Positions 17,350 to 26,669 of a DNA stretch of 64,000 bases are shown here, in pieces (within the stretch, counting starts at the first letter, position 1; every line of letters begins with the position of its first letter). The position numbers and the translations under genes are program-made. The notes below the pieces were generated by a model. That model saw nothing but the letters and a program-made list of their open reading frames with translations, searched no databases and was not told the origin of the DNA. This DNA comes from Neobacillus niacini (lineage in GTDB: Bacteria > Bacillota > Bacilli > Bacillales > Cytobacillaceae), in the NCBI RefSeq assembly GCF_023715785.1, contig NZ_JAMBOX010000002.1, positions 62,001 through 126,000 of the forward strand. Reading direction: 5' to 3'.

Positions 17350-17488
17350 CTTCGGGGTCAGGTGAAATTCCGAACCGGCGGTGATGAAGCTTTAGCTTCT
17401 TAGTCCGTGACCCGGTTAACCTTTGGTTAAACGGTGGATCTGGTGAAATTCCGGAGCCGACAGTTAAAGTCTGGATGGGAGAAGGAAA
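17350..17488 (+). promoter_or_regulatory. FMN riboswitch (RFN element)
   Basis: All hallmark segments are present: TTCGGGGTCAGGTG at the 5' end, GAACCGGCGGTGATGA, TAGTCCGTGACCCG, GGTGGATCTGGTGAAA, CCGGAGCCGACAGTTAAAGTCTGG in parts, and a closing GGGAGAAGGA. FMN binding should end transcription before ribD. A likely -10 box TATAAT is at 17315-17320, though its -35 is weak. The 5' strand TTCCTTCGGGGTCAG (from 17347) can also pair with CTGACCCCTGAAGGAA at 17553-17568, which overlaps the terminator's left arm, giving an evident antiterminator. Confidence 0.95.
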
Positions 17489-17557
17489 AATGCAGGTTTA
17501 AGACTGGGCAAAAATTGTCCATTTTTAAGCCTTAATTTGCTATTGCCATTTTCTGAC

Positions 17558-17587
17558 CCCTGAAGGAATAATCTTCAGGGTTTTTTT
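17558..17587 (+). terminator. Riboswitch-controlled terminator before ribD
   Basis: Stem CCCTGAAG (17558-17565) with CTTCAGGG (17573-17580) followed by seven T. It is the expression platform of the FMN riboswitch. Confidence 0.9.
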
Positions 17588-17604
17588 CGTTTAAAGGAGA
17601 ACTA

Positions 17605-18690
17605 ATGATGGATGATAAACACTACATGAACTTGGCGTTAAACCTTGCCAGAGGAACATTGGGACAAACCACGCCCAACCCTGTAGTCGGGGCAGTCGTT
17701 GTAAAGGACAATCAAATTATCGGGATGGGGGCCCATCTAAAAGCCGGCGAACCTCATGCGGAGGTACATGCGCTTCACATGGCCGGTGATAAGGCAAAAG
17801 GTGCAACCCTTTATGTCACACTTGAGCCATGCAGCCATTTTGGCAGGACTCCGCCATGCTCGGATTTGGTCACCAAAACGGGGATTAAAAAGGTCTTCGT
17901 AGCCACGACAGACCCTAACCCGCAAGTGGGCGGGCAGGGAATCGAGCGGATGAAGCGTGCCGGAATTGAAGTGGAGGTGGGATTACTTCAAGAGGAAGCC
18001 AGGGAATTGAACAAGGTCTTTTTTTATAACATCAGGACCGGGCTACCCTACGTCACTTTGAAATCGGCCGTAAGCTTGGACGGGAAAACTGCGACGGTTA
18101 CAGGTGAGAGCATGTGGATCACCGGAGAAGCAGCGCGGGCCGATGTCCATCAATTCCGCCATCGTCATGATGCCATATTAGTTGGAGTTAATACGGTTCT
18201 TAAGGATAATCCGTCGTTAACAACGCGACTGCCAGCCGGCGGAAGAAATCCGATCCGCATTATCCTCGATACTAAATTACGGACACCGCTTGACGCAAAT
18301 GTGATAACAGATAATCAAGCTCCTACTTGGATCATCACCGGAGCGGACGTGGATGCGAACCGCGAGGCGGCATTTCGCAAATCAGGGATTCACATATTAA
18401 AAATGGACACTAAACAAATTTCTATCAAGGAGATGTTGAAGGCGCTAGGCCAGCGAGGGATTAGTACCCTATTTGTCGAAGGGGGCGCTGAAGTGCATGG
18501 AAGTTTTTTGAAAGAAAGAGCTTTCCAGCAAATTATAGCCTATATCGCTCCAAAACTGATTGGTGGGAAGGGTGCTCCAACTTCCTTTGGCGGCGAAGGG
18601 ATTGCCAACATTGCGGAGGTCGTCGATTTGACGATAAAGCAAGTGGGCATGATTGGCCCGGATATCAGAATTATAGCGGAACCAAGTTAG
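17605..18690 (+). CDS. ribD: Bifunctional riboflavin deaminase/reductase RibD
   Basis: Carries out the second and third steps of riboflavin synthesis: deamination of the pyrimidine ring, then reduction of the ribosyl side chain. The N-terminal zinc deaminase domain (about 1-145) has HAE at 51-53 and PCSHFGRTPPC with Cys76 and Cys85. The NADPH reductase domain (about 150-361) contains KSAVSLDGKTA and the late FVEGGAEVHGSF motif. Length 361 aa is normal. ATG start with AAAGGAGA upstream. It is the first gene of ribD-ribE-ribBA-ribH; the gap to ribE is 10 bp. Confidence 0.97.
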   Translation: MMDDKHYMNLALNLARGTLGQTTPNPVVGAVVVKDNQIIGMGAHLKAGEPHAEVHALHMAGDKAKGATLYVTLEPCSHFGRTPPCSDLVTKTGIKKVFVATTDPNPQVGGQGIERMKRAGIEVEVGLLQEEARELNKVFFYNIRTGLPYVTLKSAVSLDGKTATVTGESMWITGEAARADVHQFRHRHDAILVGVNTVLKDNPSLTTRLPAGGRNPIRIILDTKLRTPLDANVITDNQAPTWIITGADVDANREAAFRKSGIHILKMDTKQISIKEMLKALGQRGISTLFVEGGAEVHGSFLKERAFQQIIAYIAPKLIGGKGAPTSFGGEGIANIAEVVDLTIKQVGMIGPDIRIIAEPS

Positions 18691-18700
18691 GAGAAGGTGT

Positions 18701-19357
18701 ATGTTTACCGGAATTATTGAAGAAATTGGTGTAATCACAAATATTCAGCGGACGGGGTCATCATTTGTTTTAACAATTGGAGCCAAGAAAATTCTGGAGG
18801 ATGTGCATCTCGGTGACAGCATTGCCGTGAATGGGGTGTGCTTGACAGTGACGTCGTTCACAGGTAATCGCTTCACCGTTGATGTAATGCCGGAAACCGT
18901 TAAGGCCACGAGTTTACAGTCATTGACCCGTGGATCCAAAGTCAATCTGGAGCGGGCGATGGCAGCCGGCGGCAGGTTTGGCGGTCATTTTGTCAGTGGT
19001 CATATCGATGGCACTGGAATTATCAAGAGGAAGGAATCACACGAGAACGCTGTGTATTATGAGATAGAAGCTGCCCCTGAATTATTGCAATACGTGATTT
19101 TAAGGGGATCGATTGCCGTAGACGGGACAAGCCTGACTGTATTCGGAGTTTCGGACGACAATTTTACATTGTCACTGATTCCCCATACGTTGTCGGAAAC
19201 AGTATTGGGGCAGAAGGGTCCGGGTGACATTGTTAACCTGGAATGTGACATGATTGGTAAATATGTCGGCCATTTTTTGAAAAATCAATCAAGAAACCCG
19301 CAGAAGTCGAAATCCGGAATTACCGCCAGTTTTTTAGAGGAGAATGGCTTTTATTAA
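18701..19357 (+). CDS. ribE: Riboflavin synthase, alpha subunit
   Basis: Dismutates two molecules of 6,7-dimethyl-8-ribityllumazine to riboflavin. The protein has the invariant MFTGIIEEIG start and two lumazine-binding repeats, about 1-97 and 98-195, each with a GxSIAVNGVCLTV or GSIAVDGTSLTV segment and a G-GHFVSGH or GKYVGHF segment. Length 218 aa is normal. Ribosome site AGGAGAAGG is 6 nt upstream. Confidence 0.96.
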   Translation: MFTGIIEEIGVITNIQRTGSSFVLTIGAKKILEDVHLGDSIAVNGVCLTVTSFTGNRFTVDVMPETVKATSLQSLTRGSKVNLERAMAAGGRFGGHFVSGHIDGTGIIKRKESHENAVYYEIEAAPELLQYVILRGSIAVDGTSLTVFGVSDDNFTLSLIPHTLSETVLGQKGPGDIVNLECDMIGKYVGHFLKNQSRNPQKSKSGITASFLEENGFY

Positions 19358-19381
19358 ATTCAAAAAAAGGAGTGATGGATC

Positions 19382-20575
19382 ATGTTTGATACCATTGAGG
19401 CTGCCCTTGATGAGTTAAAACAAGGGAAAGTTGTAATCGTGTGTGATGACGAGGATAGAGAAAACGAAGGGGATTTTGCGGCGTTGGCTGAAAAAGCTGT
19501 ACCGGAAGTGATTAACCTGATGGTGACCCATGGGCGGGGACTTGTCTGTGTTCCGATCGAGGAAGAACTGGCGCAAAAACTCGACTTGATTCCGATGGTC
19601 TCGAAAAATACGGATCCGCATGGGACAGCTTTTACAGTAAGTATTGACCACGAATTTTCCACAACGGGGATTTCGGCATACGAACGATCGGCGACCGTTT
19701 TAAGCATGCTGGACCCTGATGCCAAAGGGGCTGACTTTAAACGGCCGGGCCATATTTTTCCGCTGATAGCCAAAAAGGGCGGGGTCTTAAGAAGAACGGG
19801 ACATACCGAAGCGGCAGTCGACTTGGCAAAGCTGTGCGGGGCGAAGCCTGCGGGAGTCATTTGCGAAATTATGAATGAGGATGGCACGATGGCCCGTGTA
19901 CCCGAACTGCGAAAAATTGCCGATAAACTAAATCTCAAAATGATTACCATTAAAGATTTAATTGAATATCGGAACAAAAAGGATAAATTGGTCAAGCGTG
20001 AAGTCGAAATTAAGCTGCCGACAGAATTTGGCGAATTTAGGGCATTTGGATATTCGAATCTCGTTGATGACAAGGAGCATGTTGCGCTAGTGAAGGGGGA
20101 AATCGATCCAGAACGGCCAATTTTGGTTCGTGTCCATTCAGAATGCCTAACCGGAGATGTATTTGGCTCTTATCGCTGTGACTGCGGCCCGCAGCTGCAC
20201 GCAGCATTGAATCAAATCGAGCAGGCGGGCAATGGTGTGCTGCTCTATATGCGGCAGGAGGGCCGTGGTATTGGGCTGCTGAATAAATTGCGCGCCTACA
20301 AACTGCAAGAACAGGGCTACGATACGGTTGAAGCAAACGAAAAACTCGGTTTTGGCGCCGACTTGCGGGAATATGGCATCGGTGCCCAAATCCTGAAGGA
20401 CCTTGGCATTAAAAAAATGATGCTGTTAACCAATAATCCGCGCAAAATCAAGGGTTTGAAAGGCTATGACCTCGAGGTTGTCGAGCGGGTGCCGCTGCAA
20501 ATGGAAATGAAAGCGGAAAACGAACGTTACTTACGTACGAAACACGATAAGCTTGGTCACCTTTTACATTATTAA
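19382..20575 (+). CDS. ribBA: Fused DHBP synthase/GTP cyclohydrolase II
   Basis: A 397-residue fusion supplying both riboflavin precursors. The DHBP synthase half (about 1-200) shows [10 protein letters not shown] and the later HTEAAVDLA segment. The GTP cyclohydrolase II half (about 205-397) has the zinc site C-x10-C-x-C ([14 protein letters not shown]) and the RQEGRGIGL loop, and it ends with DKLGHLL. It corresponds to B. subtilis ribA (RibBA). It follows ribE by 24 bp with AAAAGGAG upstream. Both domains keep their key residues, so both activities are expected. Confidence 0.97.
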   Translation: MFDTIEAALDELKQGKVVIVCDDEDRENEGDFAALAEKAVPEVINLMVTHGRGLVCVPIEEELAQKLDLIPMVSKNTDPHGTAFTVSIDHEFSTTGISAYERSATVLSMLDPDAKGADFKRPGHIFPLIAKKGGVLRRTGHTEAAVDLAKLCGAKPAGVICEIMNEDGTMARVPELRKIADKLNLKMITIKDLIEYRNKKDKLVKREVEIKLPTEFGEFRAFGYSNLVDDKEHVALVKGEIDPERPILVRVHSECLTGDVFGSYRCDCGPQLHAALNQIEQAGNGVLLYMRQEGRGIGLLNKLRAYKLQEQGYDTVEANEKLGFGADLREYGIGAQILKDLGIKKMMLLTNNPRKIKGLKGYDLEVVERVPLQMEMKAENERYLRTKHDKLGHLLHY

Positions 20576-20595
20576 ATTATTTGGAGGAATCGAAC

Positions 20596-21066
20596 ATGGG
20601 ACATATTTATGAAGGAAATTTGGTAGGGACAGGTCTTAAAATCGGCATTGTTGTCGGGCGCTTTAATGAGTTTATTACTGGAAAATTATTGAGCGGTGCC
20701 GAGGATGCACTGCGAAGACATGGAGTAAGTGAAGCCGATGTTGACGTCGCCTGGGTTCCGGGAGCTTTTGAAATTCCGCTAATTGCACAAAAAATGGCAA
20801 ATAGCAAAAAATATGATGCGGTCATCACACTGGGAGCGGTCATCCGCGGTTCCACTCCGCATTTTGATTATGTTTGCAATGAAGCGGCAAAAGGTGTTGC
20901 GGCAGTGGGATTAAACAGCGGCATTCCTGTTACCTTTGGTGTCCTGACAACTGATTCCATCGAGCAGGCCATTGAGCGGGCTGGAACAAAGGCCGGTAAT
21001 AAGGGCTGGGAGGCAGCGACAACGGCCATTGAGATGGCAAATTTGTGCAGAGGCTTTGACCAATAA
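20596..21066 (+). CDS. ribH: 6,7-dimethyl-8-ribityllumazine synthase
   Basis: Condenses the RibBA and RibD products to lumazine; in bacilli it forms the 60-subunit shell around riboflavin synthase. The 156-residue protein shows [12 protein letters not shown] (about 17-28), the PGAFEIP loop near 58-64, and the [14 protein letters not shown] segment with the catalytic His near 89. The start at 20596 is chosen because TTGGAGGAA at 20581 is its ribosome site rather than a start. It ends the operon. Confidence 0.97.
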   Translation: MGHIYEGNLVGTGLKIGIVVGRFNEFITGKLLSGAEDALRRHGVSEADVDVAWVPGAFEIPLIAQKMANSKKYDAVITLGAVIRGSTPHFDYVCNEAAKGVAAVGLNSGIPVTFGVLTTDSIEQAIERAGTKAGNKGWEAATTAIEMANLCRGFDQ

Positions 21067-21083
21067 AAAAGGCACATTAGATG

Positions 21084-21121
21084 GAGGGGTAGGCTGTCAA
21101 TAGCTGCTCCTCGAATTTTTA
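21084..21121 (+). terminator. Terminator of the riboflavin operon
   Basis: Nine-pair stem GAGGGGTAG (21084-21092) with CTGCTCCTC (21104-21112), including two G-T pairs, followed by GAATTTTTATT. Confidence 0.65.
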
Positions 21122-21193
21122 TTATGCAAAAACATATACAAGGCAAATTGTTTATGACTATAATAGATTTAGCATAAAAAATATCTTTTAAAA

Positions 21194-21357
21194 AACAGGT
21201 GCTAAAGTCGGTGCTAGACTTTTAGCTTAATAGGGAAGTTGGTTAAAAGCCAACGCGGTCCCGCCACTGTAAATGCGAGCAACCTATACCATGCCACTGT
21301 CGTAAGATGGGAAGGCGTAGGGAGCGATGACCATGAGCCAGGAAACCTGCCTGTTTA
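21194..21357 (+). promoter_or_regulatory. Cobalamin riboswitch
   Basis: Conserved segments of the B12 element are clear: AGGTGCTA (21197-21204), TTAATAGGGAAG, the B12-box region GCCAACGCGGTCCCGCCACTGTAA and the closing GAGCCAGGAAACCTGCCTGTTT in pieces. A -10 box TATAAT is at 21159-21164 with a poor -35. Downstream, GGGGAGTGTT (21383-21392) can pair with AACACTTCCTCC (21432-21443), which removes the left arm of the terminator at 21438-21466; that is the likely antiterminator. The element covers the 430-bp gap between ribH and the surface protein. Confidence 0.95.
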
Positions 21358-21437
21358 AAAACACCGAAAACCTACGCGGATAGGGGAGTGTTACGCCAGA
21401 AACTTTATTTCGTTTGTTTCTTGCTATACATAACACT

Positions 21438-21466
21438 TCCTCCTTGATAAATAGGAGGATTTTTTT
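21438..21466 (+). terminator. Riboswitch-controlled terminator of the B12 operon
   Basis: Seven-base stem TCCTCCT (21438-21444) with AGGAGGA (21453-21459) followed by seven T. AGGAGGA also looks like a ribosome site for an ATG at 21467, but the better start is at 21500. Confidence 0.85.
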
Positions 21467-21499
21467 ATGCCATTTTACAAAAGGAGAGGAAGTCAGATC

Positions 21500-23341
21500 A
21501 TGAGAAACAAGAATTTGTGGTTGGTCATGCTGTTGGTGTTTTCCATTATTGCTAGTGGATTTCAAACACCAGTTCATGCGGCAAGCGAAACGAAACAAGC
21601 AACGATTACAGTAATCGGAACCGATCCGGAAAATCCTTTGGTACCTGAAACAACTGTCTCGTATAGTGAAAACATAACAGCTACAGAATTATTAATTCAG
21701 GTAGTTGGGGGAGACAAAGTTAATTCCCATTCGGGTTATATTTCAGGGATTAACGGACTTGAAGCGGAACAAACATACTTTTGGAACTTTTCTGTAAACG
21801 GAATTTCAAGCGGGGTAGGTGCTGGCTCTTATCTGGTCCAAAACGGGGACAAAATATTCTTTCGTTATACCGATTGGACGAAGCCGATTGAAAGTTCAGT
21901 AACATTAAAAGTGCTCGACCTTGAAGATAAGAATATTATTGAGCCAGCAGGATTTGCAGAATTTTTCGGAACGCCGAATGCTTTTCAACTTTTACAAGCA
22001 ATACTTGGCCCAGATCAGGTAGGGTTTGAAGAAACAAAATGGGGAAAAATGATCCAAACGCTACAAGGGGTGAATGCTGATCCCGCGAAAAATTACTGGG
22101 CCTTCTTTGTCAATGGGGTAGCAGCTGATACAGGTGCTGAAGGCTATACGCTAAAAGCTGGTGACGAAATCAGCTTCCGGTTGACATCATTAACAGCTGC
22201 ACCAGGAGATAGCGATAAAGAGGAAGCAAACCCTCCTGCAGCAACCTTTCCCAAAAAAGAGCTTGAAACCGCGTTAGATCAAGTAAGTCAATATGTTCTT
22301 AACTCCACAGTAGGTGAGTGGGAGGTTCTTGGGTTAAAACAAGCAGGAAAAACAATTCCTGCAGGCTACCTCGATTCGGTTAGGTCTGTTGTGAAAGACA
22401 AACAAGGTCAATTCAGGCTGATTACCGATACTGAGCGCTATTCTATCGGCATAGTCGCAGCTGGCGGTGATCCCACCAATATTGAAGGTTATAACCTTGT
22501 GGAAAAAATTTATAATGGTGACGTAACCAAGCAAGGAATAAATGGAGTTTTATATGCATTAATTGCCTTGGACAGCGGCAATTTCGAAGTGCCTGAAACA
22601 GCTTTATGGACCAGAGAAAAGCTGATGAACTATATCCTTGAACAACAAAATGATGATGGTGGCTGGGGCTGGTCAAAAGTTTCAAGTGATATCGATTATA
22701 CAGCCATGGCACTGTCAGCACTTGCTCCCTATAAGGAGCAAGCAGGTGTAAAAGAAAAAATTCTTAAGGCAGTTCAATATTTGGAATTGCAATACCAAAA
22801 TTCAAAATTTAATAGCAGTAACACAGCCGCCCAGGTGGTTGTTGCACTATCAGGACTTGGACTTGATGCGAATGGCTCTGCATTTACCAAGGATGAAAGC
22901 AGTTTACTCCAATATTTGTTATCGTTCCAAAATAGTGACGGTGGTTTTGCCTTCAACAAAATCGGGGGCCCAAGCAATCAGATGGCTACCACCCAAAGCC
23001 TGCAGGCATTGGCTGCCTATCAGCTTTTTTCACAGGGAAAAGGTTCTTTGTATAATTTAATCAGTACCGAGCAAAACCCTGGCAGTGAGCAAAATCCTGG
23101 AACTGAGCAGCCAAAACCAGAAACGCCAACTACTACTGAACAGCCAAAATCGGAAGTTCCAACTACCGAACAGCCTAAAGTTGATCAGCAAACTGACCAA
23201 ACAACTAGCAAAGAAAATAAAACAGCCAGCAACAAACTTCCGAATACTGCTACCAATATATACAATTTGCTGGCAATAGGCATCCTACTTATGTTATTGG
23301 GTACCCTATATTATTTGAAACAAAAGAAGAGCAAGGCGTAA
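21500..23341 (+). CDS. Cell-wall-anchored transcobalamin-like protein (DUF4430 x2)
   Basis: A 613-residue surface protein. Signal peptide about 1-27, cut after FQTPVHA. Two DUF4430 (transcobalamin C-terminal-like) domains lie at about 33-130 and 135-230; each ends with the family pattern of YFWNFSVNG...GSYLVQNGDKIFFRY or YWAFFVNG...GYTLKAGDEISFRL. From about 245 to 520 is a helical region with QNDDGGWGW and QNSDGGFAF, the prenyltransferase/squalene-cyclase-like repeats that build alpha/alpha barrels. A Pro/Thr/Gln-rich linker precedes the sorting signal LPNTA, a TM helix and KQKKSKA. LPNTA is the class D sortase type. The start at 21500 has AAAGGAGAGG upstream. The B12 riboswitch indicates cobalamin capture; domain order is reversed relative to intrinsic factor. 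Confidence 0.88.
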   Translation: MRNKNLWLVMLLVFSIIASGFQTPVHAASETKQATITVIGTDPENPLVPETTVSYSENITATELLIQVVGGDKVNSHSGYISGINGLEAEQTYFWNFSVNGISSGVGAGSYLVQNGDKIFFRYTDWTKPIESSVTLKVLDLEDKNIIEPAGFAEFFGTPNAFQLLQAILGPDQVGFEETKWGKMIQTLQGVNADPAKNYWAFFVNGVAADTGAEGYTLKAGDEISFRLTSLTAAPGDSDKEEANPPAATFPKKELETALDQVSQYVLNSTVGEWEVLGLKQAGKTIPAGYLDSVRSVVKDKQGQFRLITDTERYSIGIVAAGGDPTNIEGYNLVEKIYNGDVTKQGINGVLYALIALDSGNFEVPETALWTREKLMNYILEQQNDDGGWGWSKVSSDIDYTAMALSALAPYKEQAGVKEKILKAVQYLELQYQNSKFNSSNTAAQVVVALSGLGLDANGSAFTKDESSLLQYLLSFQNSDGGFAFNKIGGPSNQMATTQSLQALAAYQLFSQGKGSLYNLISTEQNPGSEQNPGTEQPKPETPTTTEQPKSEVPTTEQPKVDQQTDQTTSKENKTASNKLPNTATNIYNLLAIGILLMLLGTLYYLKQKKSKA

Positions 23342-23397
23342 GAAATGTTTGGCCCTTCCTTATTTAAGAGGAGGGGTCTCTCAAGGAGGTCCATATC

Positions 23398-24153
23398 ATG
23401 CGTATTAAATTTCTTGCCTTACTGTCCATCATTGTTCTGGCCTTTGGTTTAACTGCCTGTGGTTCTACTGATTCTTCCAAAGAGAAGAAGGAATCAAAAC
23501 CTGAAACGACAGCCAAGCACGAAGAAACAAACAATTCTGTGGCGGATTCGTCAGCAGTAGAGGAGAAATCGGCCGATACAGCCTCCACTAAGACGACTGA
23601 ACAAAACACAGACCAGGCAATTGTCCAGGATAAAGATGATTCCAAAACCCAATCATCAAACCAATCCAGTAATACCGGTTCGTCTTCTAAAAGTGCAGCC
23701 ACAACTACCGCCGAGAAAAAGACAAATCAGACACAAAAAGCAAGTACGAATACAGCGGCCCAACCTGCACCTTCAGCACCAGCTACTAGTAATCCAGCAG
23801 CGCCTTCTGCAGCTGAGAGTCAAAAACCAGAAACAACGGTGACTTTGTCAATTGTTGGACCGGATAACCATGTTATTCTTTCAGCCACAAAGGTTAAAAT
23901 TTCTGAAGGTGAAACTATTTTTAATATATTAAAGGGATTACGAGAACAATATGGCATTGAGGTAGCTTCAAGAGGAAGCGGAGCAACCGCTTATATTGAA
24001 GGAATCGAAGGCAACGATTTTAGCTACTTTGAATTTGACGAAGGTCCAACAAGCGGCTGGGTGTTCAAACAAAACGGCGCAAGCCTGACTAAAAGTGTTG
24101 GTGTCACGACAGTCAAAGATGGTGATCGGATTGAAGGCATTTATACGAAATAG
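23398..24153 (+). CDS. DUF4430 lipoprotein, probable cobalamin-binding
   Basis: A 251-residue lipoprotein with lipobox LTAC (Cys21). A Ser/Thr/Glu/Lys-rich linker of about 125 residues without order follows, long enough to span much of the cell wall. The C-terminal domain (about 148-251) is a DUF4430/transcobalamin C-like b-domain: TVTLSIVGPDNHVILSATKVKI...GETIFNILKGL...FSYFEFDEGPTSGWVFKQNG...VKDGDRIEGIYT. It lies 56 bp after the surface protein with AAGGAGG upstream and belongs to the same B12-riboswitch operon. I infer that it takes cobalamin from the wall-anchored protein and passes it to the ECF transporter. Confidence 0.85.
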   Translation: MRIKFLALLSIIVLAFGLTACGSTDSSKEKKESKPETTAKHEETNNSVADSSAVEEKSADTASTKTTEQNTDQAIVQDKDDSKTQSSNQSSNTGSSSKSAATTTAEKKTNQTQKASTNTAAQPAPSAPATSNPAAPSAAESQKPETTVTLSIVGPDNHVILSATKVKISEGETIFNILKGLREQYGIEVASRGSGATAYIEGIEGNDFSYFEFDEGPTSGWVFKQNGASLTKSVGVTTVKDGDRIEGIYTK

Positions 24154-24171
24154 TAAAGGGGGAAGCAAGTG

Positions 24172-25050
24172 ATGGGAACAAGATTTGCACGATTCCATCC
24201 GCTTGTTTCCTTCCTTTTTTATGCCGGGTCCGTGATGCTGCTTATTCTGATGCTGCATCCGGTTTTCCAGGTAATTTCTGTATTCCTTATCATAGGCATC
24301 AATATCATCCATGATCGGTTGGCAGGATTAAGAAAGTGGAAATATCTCCTTCTTGTTACATTTGTCTTGATGGTTGTTTTAAATCCGCTGTTTAATGAAA
24401 GGGGCCGGCATTTATTGTTTATGGCCGGTGACCATCGGATTACATTAGAAGCTGTCCTGTACGGCGGAATGAATGCCTTCTCCATAATAGGCATTATCGC
24501 CGTTTTCATATCTTATAATGTCATTATGACTCCAAATAAGGTATTGTTTCTATTTTCCAAATTTCTGCCGCAATTTGCGGTATTGTTAATGCTGACATTA
24601 CGATTCATCCCGTTAATGAGCAGGCGGATGGAGGAGATCTCGCTTGTTCAAAAGAGCAAAGGGATTATGGTGACCAATGGAAACTGGCGGACACGAGTAA
24701 AGACAGCATTTTCTTATGTGCAGGCATTATTAACCTATTCTTTGGAGGAAGCGATTCAAACTGCCGATTCGATGAAGGCAAGAGGCTATGGCACTGGACC
24801 GCGGACTTCTTACGAATTTTTTCGGATTCGTAGCAAAGATTCCATCGCTATTGTGATATTGACGTTACTTTTATCCATCATCATTTACGGCAGAAGTCTT
24901 GGTTACGGAGTTTTAACCATCTATCCGATGATGGAAGACTGGAGATTAGCAACTTGGGATACGGCCGTACTCATTTGTTATATATTGTATTTGAGCTTTC
25001 CGATTTATGTTGAAGCAGGTGAAGCATTCCGATGGCACTTATCGAATTAA
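24172..25050 (+). CDS. ecfT: ECF transporter transmembrane protein EcfT
   Basis: A 292-residue membrane coupling subunit. Five or so TM helices, and two coupling-helix Ala-Arg-Gly type motifs are expected; the second is clear in DSMKARGYGTG (about 200-210), and the first region reads EISLVQKSKGI (about 155-165), where the usual ARG is replaced by KSKG. It links the two ATPase domains to the S component. A GTG at 24169 is also possible, but ATG 24172 has better spacing from AAAGGGGGAAG. It overlaps the ATPase gene by 19 bases. Confidence 0.9.
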   Translation: MGTRFARFHPLVSFLFYAGSVMLLILMLHPVFQVISVFLIIGINIIHDRLAGLRKWKYLLLVTFVLMVVLNPLFNERGRHLLFMAGDHRITLEAVLYGGMNAFSIIGIIAVFISYNVIMTPNKVLFLFSKFLPQFAVLLMLTLRFIPLMSRRMEEISLVQKSKGIMVTNGNWRTRVKTAFSYVQALLTYSLEEAIQTADSMKARGYGTGPRTSYEFFRIRSKDSIAIVILTLLLSIIIYGRSLGYGVLTIYPMMEDWRLATWDTAVLICYILYLSFPIYVEAGEAFRWHLSN

Positions 25051-26669
25051 CTGATGTTACATTTACCTATCCGGACAGTTTACAACCGGCGATAACGAAT
25101 CTTTCTTTACGTATTGAAAAAGGGCAATTTGTGGTTTTATTCGGTGCATCCGGTTCCGGAAAAAGCACCCTGTTGAAACTATTAAAAAACGAAATCCGCC
25201 CGCATGGGACATTAACAGGAAACATAGTGATAAACGGGAGCCCGATTCAAGATTCTTCCGGTTTATCTCAGGAGATTGGCTTTGTTTTTCAAGACCCTGA
25301 GAATCAAATTGTCGCAGACGATGTGCTGCATGAATTGGTATTTGGACTTGAAAATATTGGGCTGACTACAAATGAAATGAGAAACCGGGTGGCCGAAATG
25401 GTTCATTTCTTCGGGGCTGATGACCTTCTCCGGCGCAAATCCCATGAGCTTTCAGGCGGCAAAAAACAGCAAATCAATCTTGCATCCGCCCTGTTAATGC
25501 AGCCAAATATCTTGCTGCTTGACGAGCCAACCTCTCAATTGGACCCTGTAAGCACCCGCGAATTATTGGATATGCTAAAGCGCTTGAATGAGGAATTTGG
25601 AATGACGATTGTTCTGGCAGAACATCGGCTTGAAGAGGTGTTCACGTTAGCGGACACCATTATTATGATGGAAAAAGGGGAGGTCCTGATTGCCGGAGAA
25701 CCGAGACAGGTACTTCCACAAATTTGGAATTCTAAGAATCGGGCTTATGTCCCCGGTATTCCCTCGTTATTTTTAAAAATGCATGAAAAAGGTTTGCTGC
25801 CCCTGACCGTAAAGGAAGGGCGGAATTGGATTGCGACAATTAAGCCTACCTTTTTAGCGACAGAAACAGAAAAGCAACAACAGCAAAGTAAAAACGTTAT
25901 AAAGACGAAAGGGCTATCATTTCGTTATGAAAAAAGTCGTGAATTTGTGTTGGATGAGCTTGATTTTGCATTAAATAAAGGAGAATTTTATGCATTGCTG
26001 GGCGGAAACGGTTCCGGGAAATCCACCCTTATAAAAGCATTGGCCGGTCTGGTAAAGTCGGAGCAAGGAAAAATCTGGATTGATGACAAACCGATTAAAT
26101 CATACAAAAACAATGATTTTACAAAATATATTGGGTATCTCCCGCAAAATCCCAAGCTGTTTTTTCTGCAAGATACAGTCGAAAGAGAACTTCACGCTAC
26201 CATGGAACAATTTGGATTGACCGATTGGACGGAAACCGAAGCTCTATTGGAGGAATTGGGAATTGTCCATTTAAAAACAAACCACCCTTACGACTTAAGC
26301 GGGGGAGAAATCCAGAAGGCGGCACTGGCCTGCGTCCTGCTCCGCAAACCAAAAGTGCTGTTGCTGGATGAGCCGACAAAAGGGCTGGATCCCATTTCGA
26401 AAAAAAATCTGGCGAATATTCTTCTTTCAGTGAAGTCAAATGGGGTATCAATTCTCATGTCAACCCATGATGTGGAGTTTGCCGCGCAACATGCGACGAA
26501 ATGCGGAATGATGTTCCAAGGGAAAATCACTTCTGAGGACAACCCGGAGAGGTTTTTCAATGGTAATTTTTTCTATACGACGATGATTCAGCGAATTTTC
26601 CGTGGGCAGGCTATGATGCCGCTTACTCTTGAGGAGGCCGCTCATTCATGCGTTTCAACCATATCCTGA
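25032..26669 (+). CDS. Fused double ECF ATPase (EcfA-EcfA')
   Basis: A 545-residue protein with two ABC ATPase domains in tandem, replacing separate EcfA1 and EcfA2. Domain 1: Walker A GASGSGKST (38-46), signature LSGGKKQ, Walker B ILLLDEPTSQLD, H-loop AEHR. Domain 2: Walker A GGNGSGKST (about 324-332), signature LSGGEIQ, Walker B VLLLDEPTKGLD and H-loop STHD. Both sites seem active. Overlap with ecfT (19 bases) and with the S gene (22 bases) shows a tightly coupled dedicated (group I) ECF cassette. Confidence 0.93.
   Translation: MALIELTDVTFTYPDSLQPAITNLSLRIEKGQFVVLFGASGSGKSTLLKLLKNEIRPHGTLTGNIVINGSPIQDSSGLSQEIGFVFQDPENQIVADDVLHELVFGLENIGLTTNEMRNRVAEMVHFFGADDLLRRKSHELSGGKKQQINLASALLMQPNILLLDEPTSQLDPVSTRELLDMLKRLNEEFGMTIVLAEHRLEEVFTLADTIIMMEKGEVLIAGEPRQVLPQIWNSKNRAYVPGIPSLFLKMHEKGLLPLTVKEGRNWIATIKPTFLATETEKQQQQSKNVIKTKGLSFRYEKSREFVLDELDFALNKGEFYALLGGNGSGKSTLIKALAGLVKSEQGKIWIDDKPIKSYKNNDFTKYIGYLPQNPKLFFLQDTVERELHATMEQFGLTDWTETEALLEELGIVHLKTNHPYDLSGGEIQKAALACVLLRKPKVLLLDEPTKGLDPISKKNLANILLSVKSNGVSILMSTHDVEFAAQHATKCGMMFQGKITSEDNPERFFNGNFFYTTMIQRIFRGQAMMPLTLEEAAHSCVSTIS

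Noticed and set aside
19360-20073. 237-codon frame opposite ribBA
   Set aside because: Serine-rich shadow of a strongly conserved gene on the other strand; no ribosome site and no known family.
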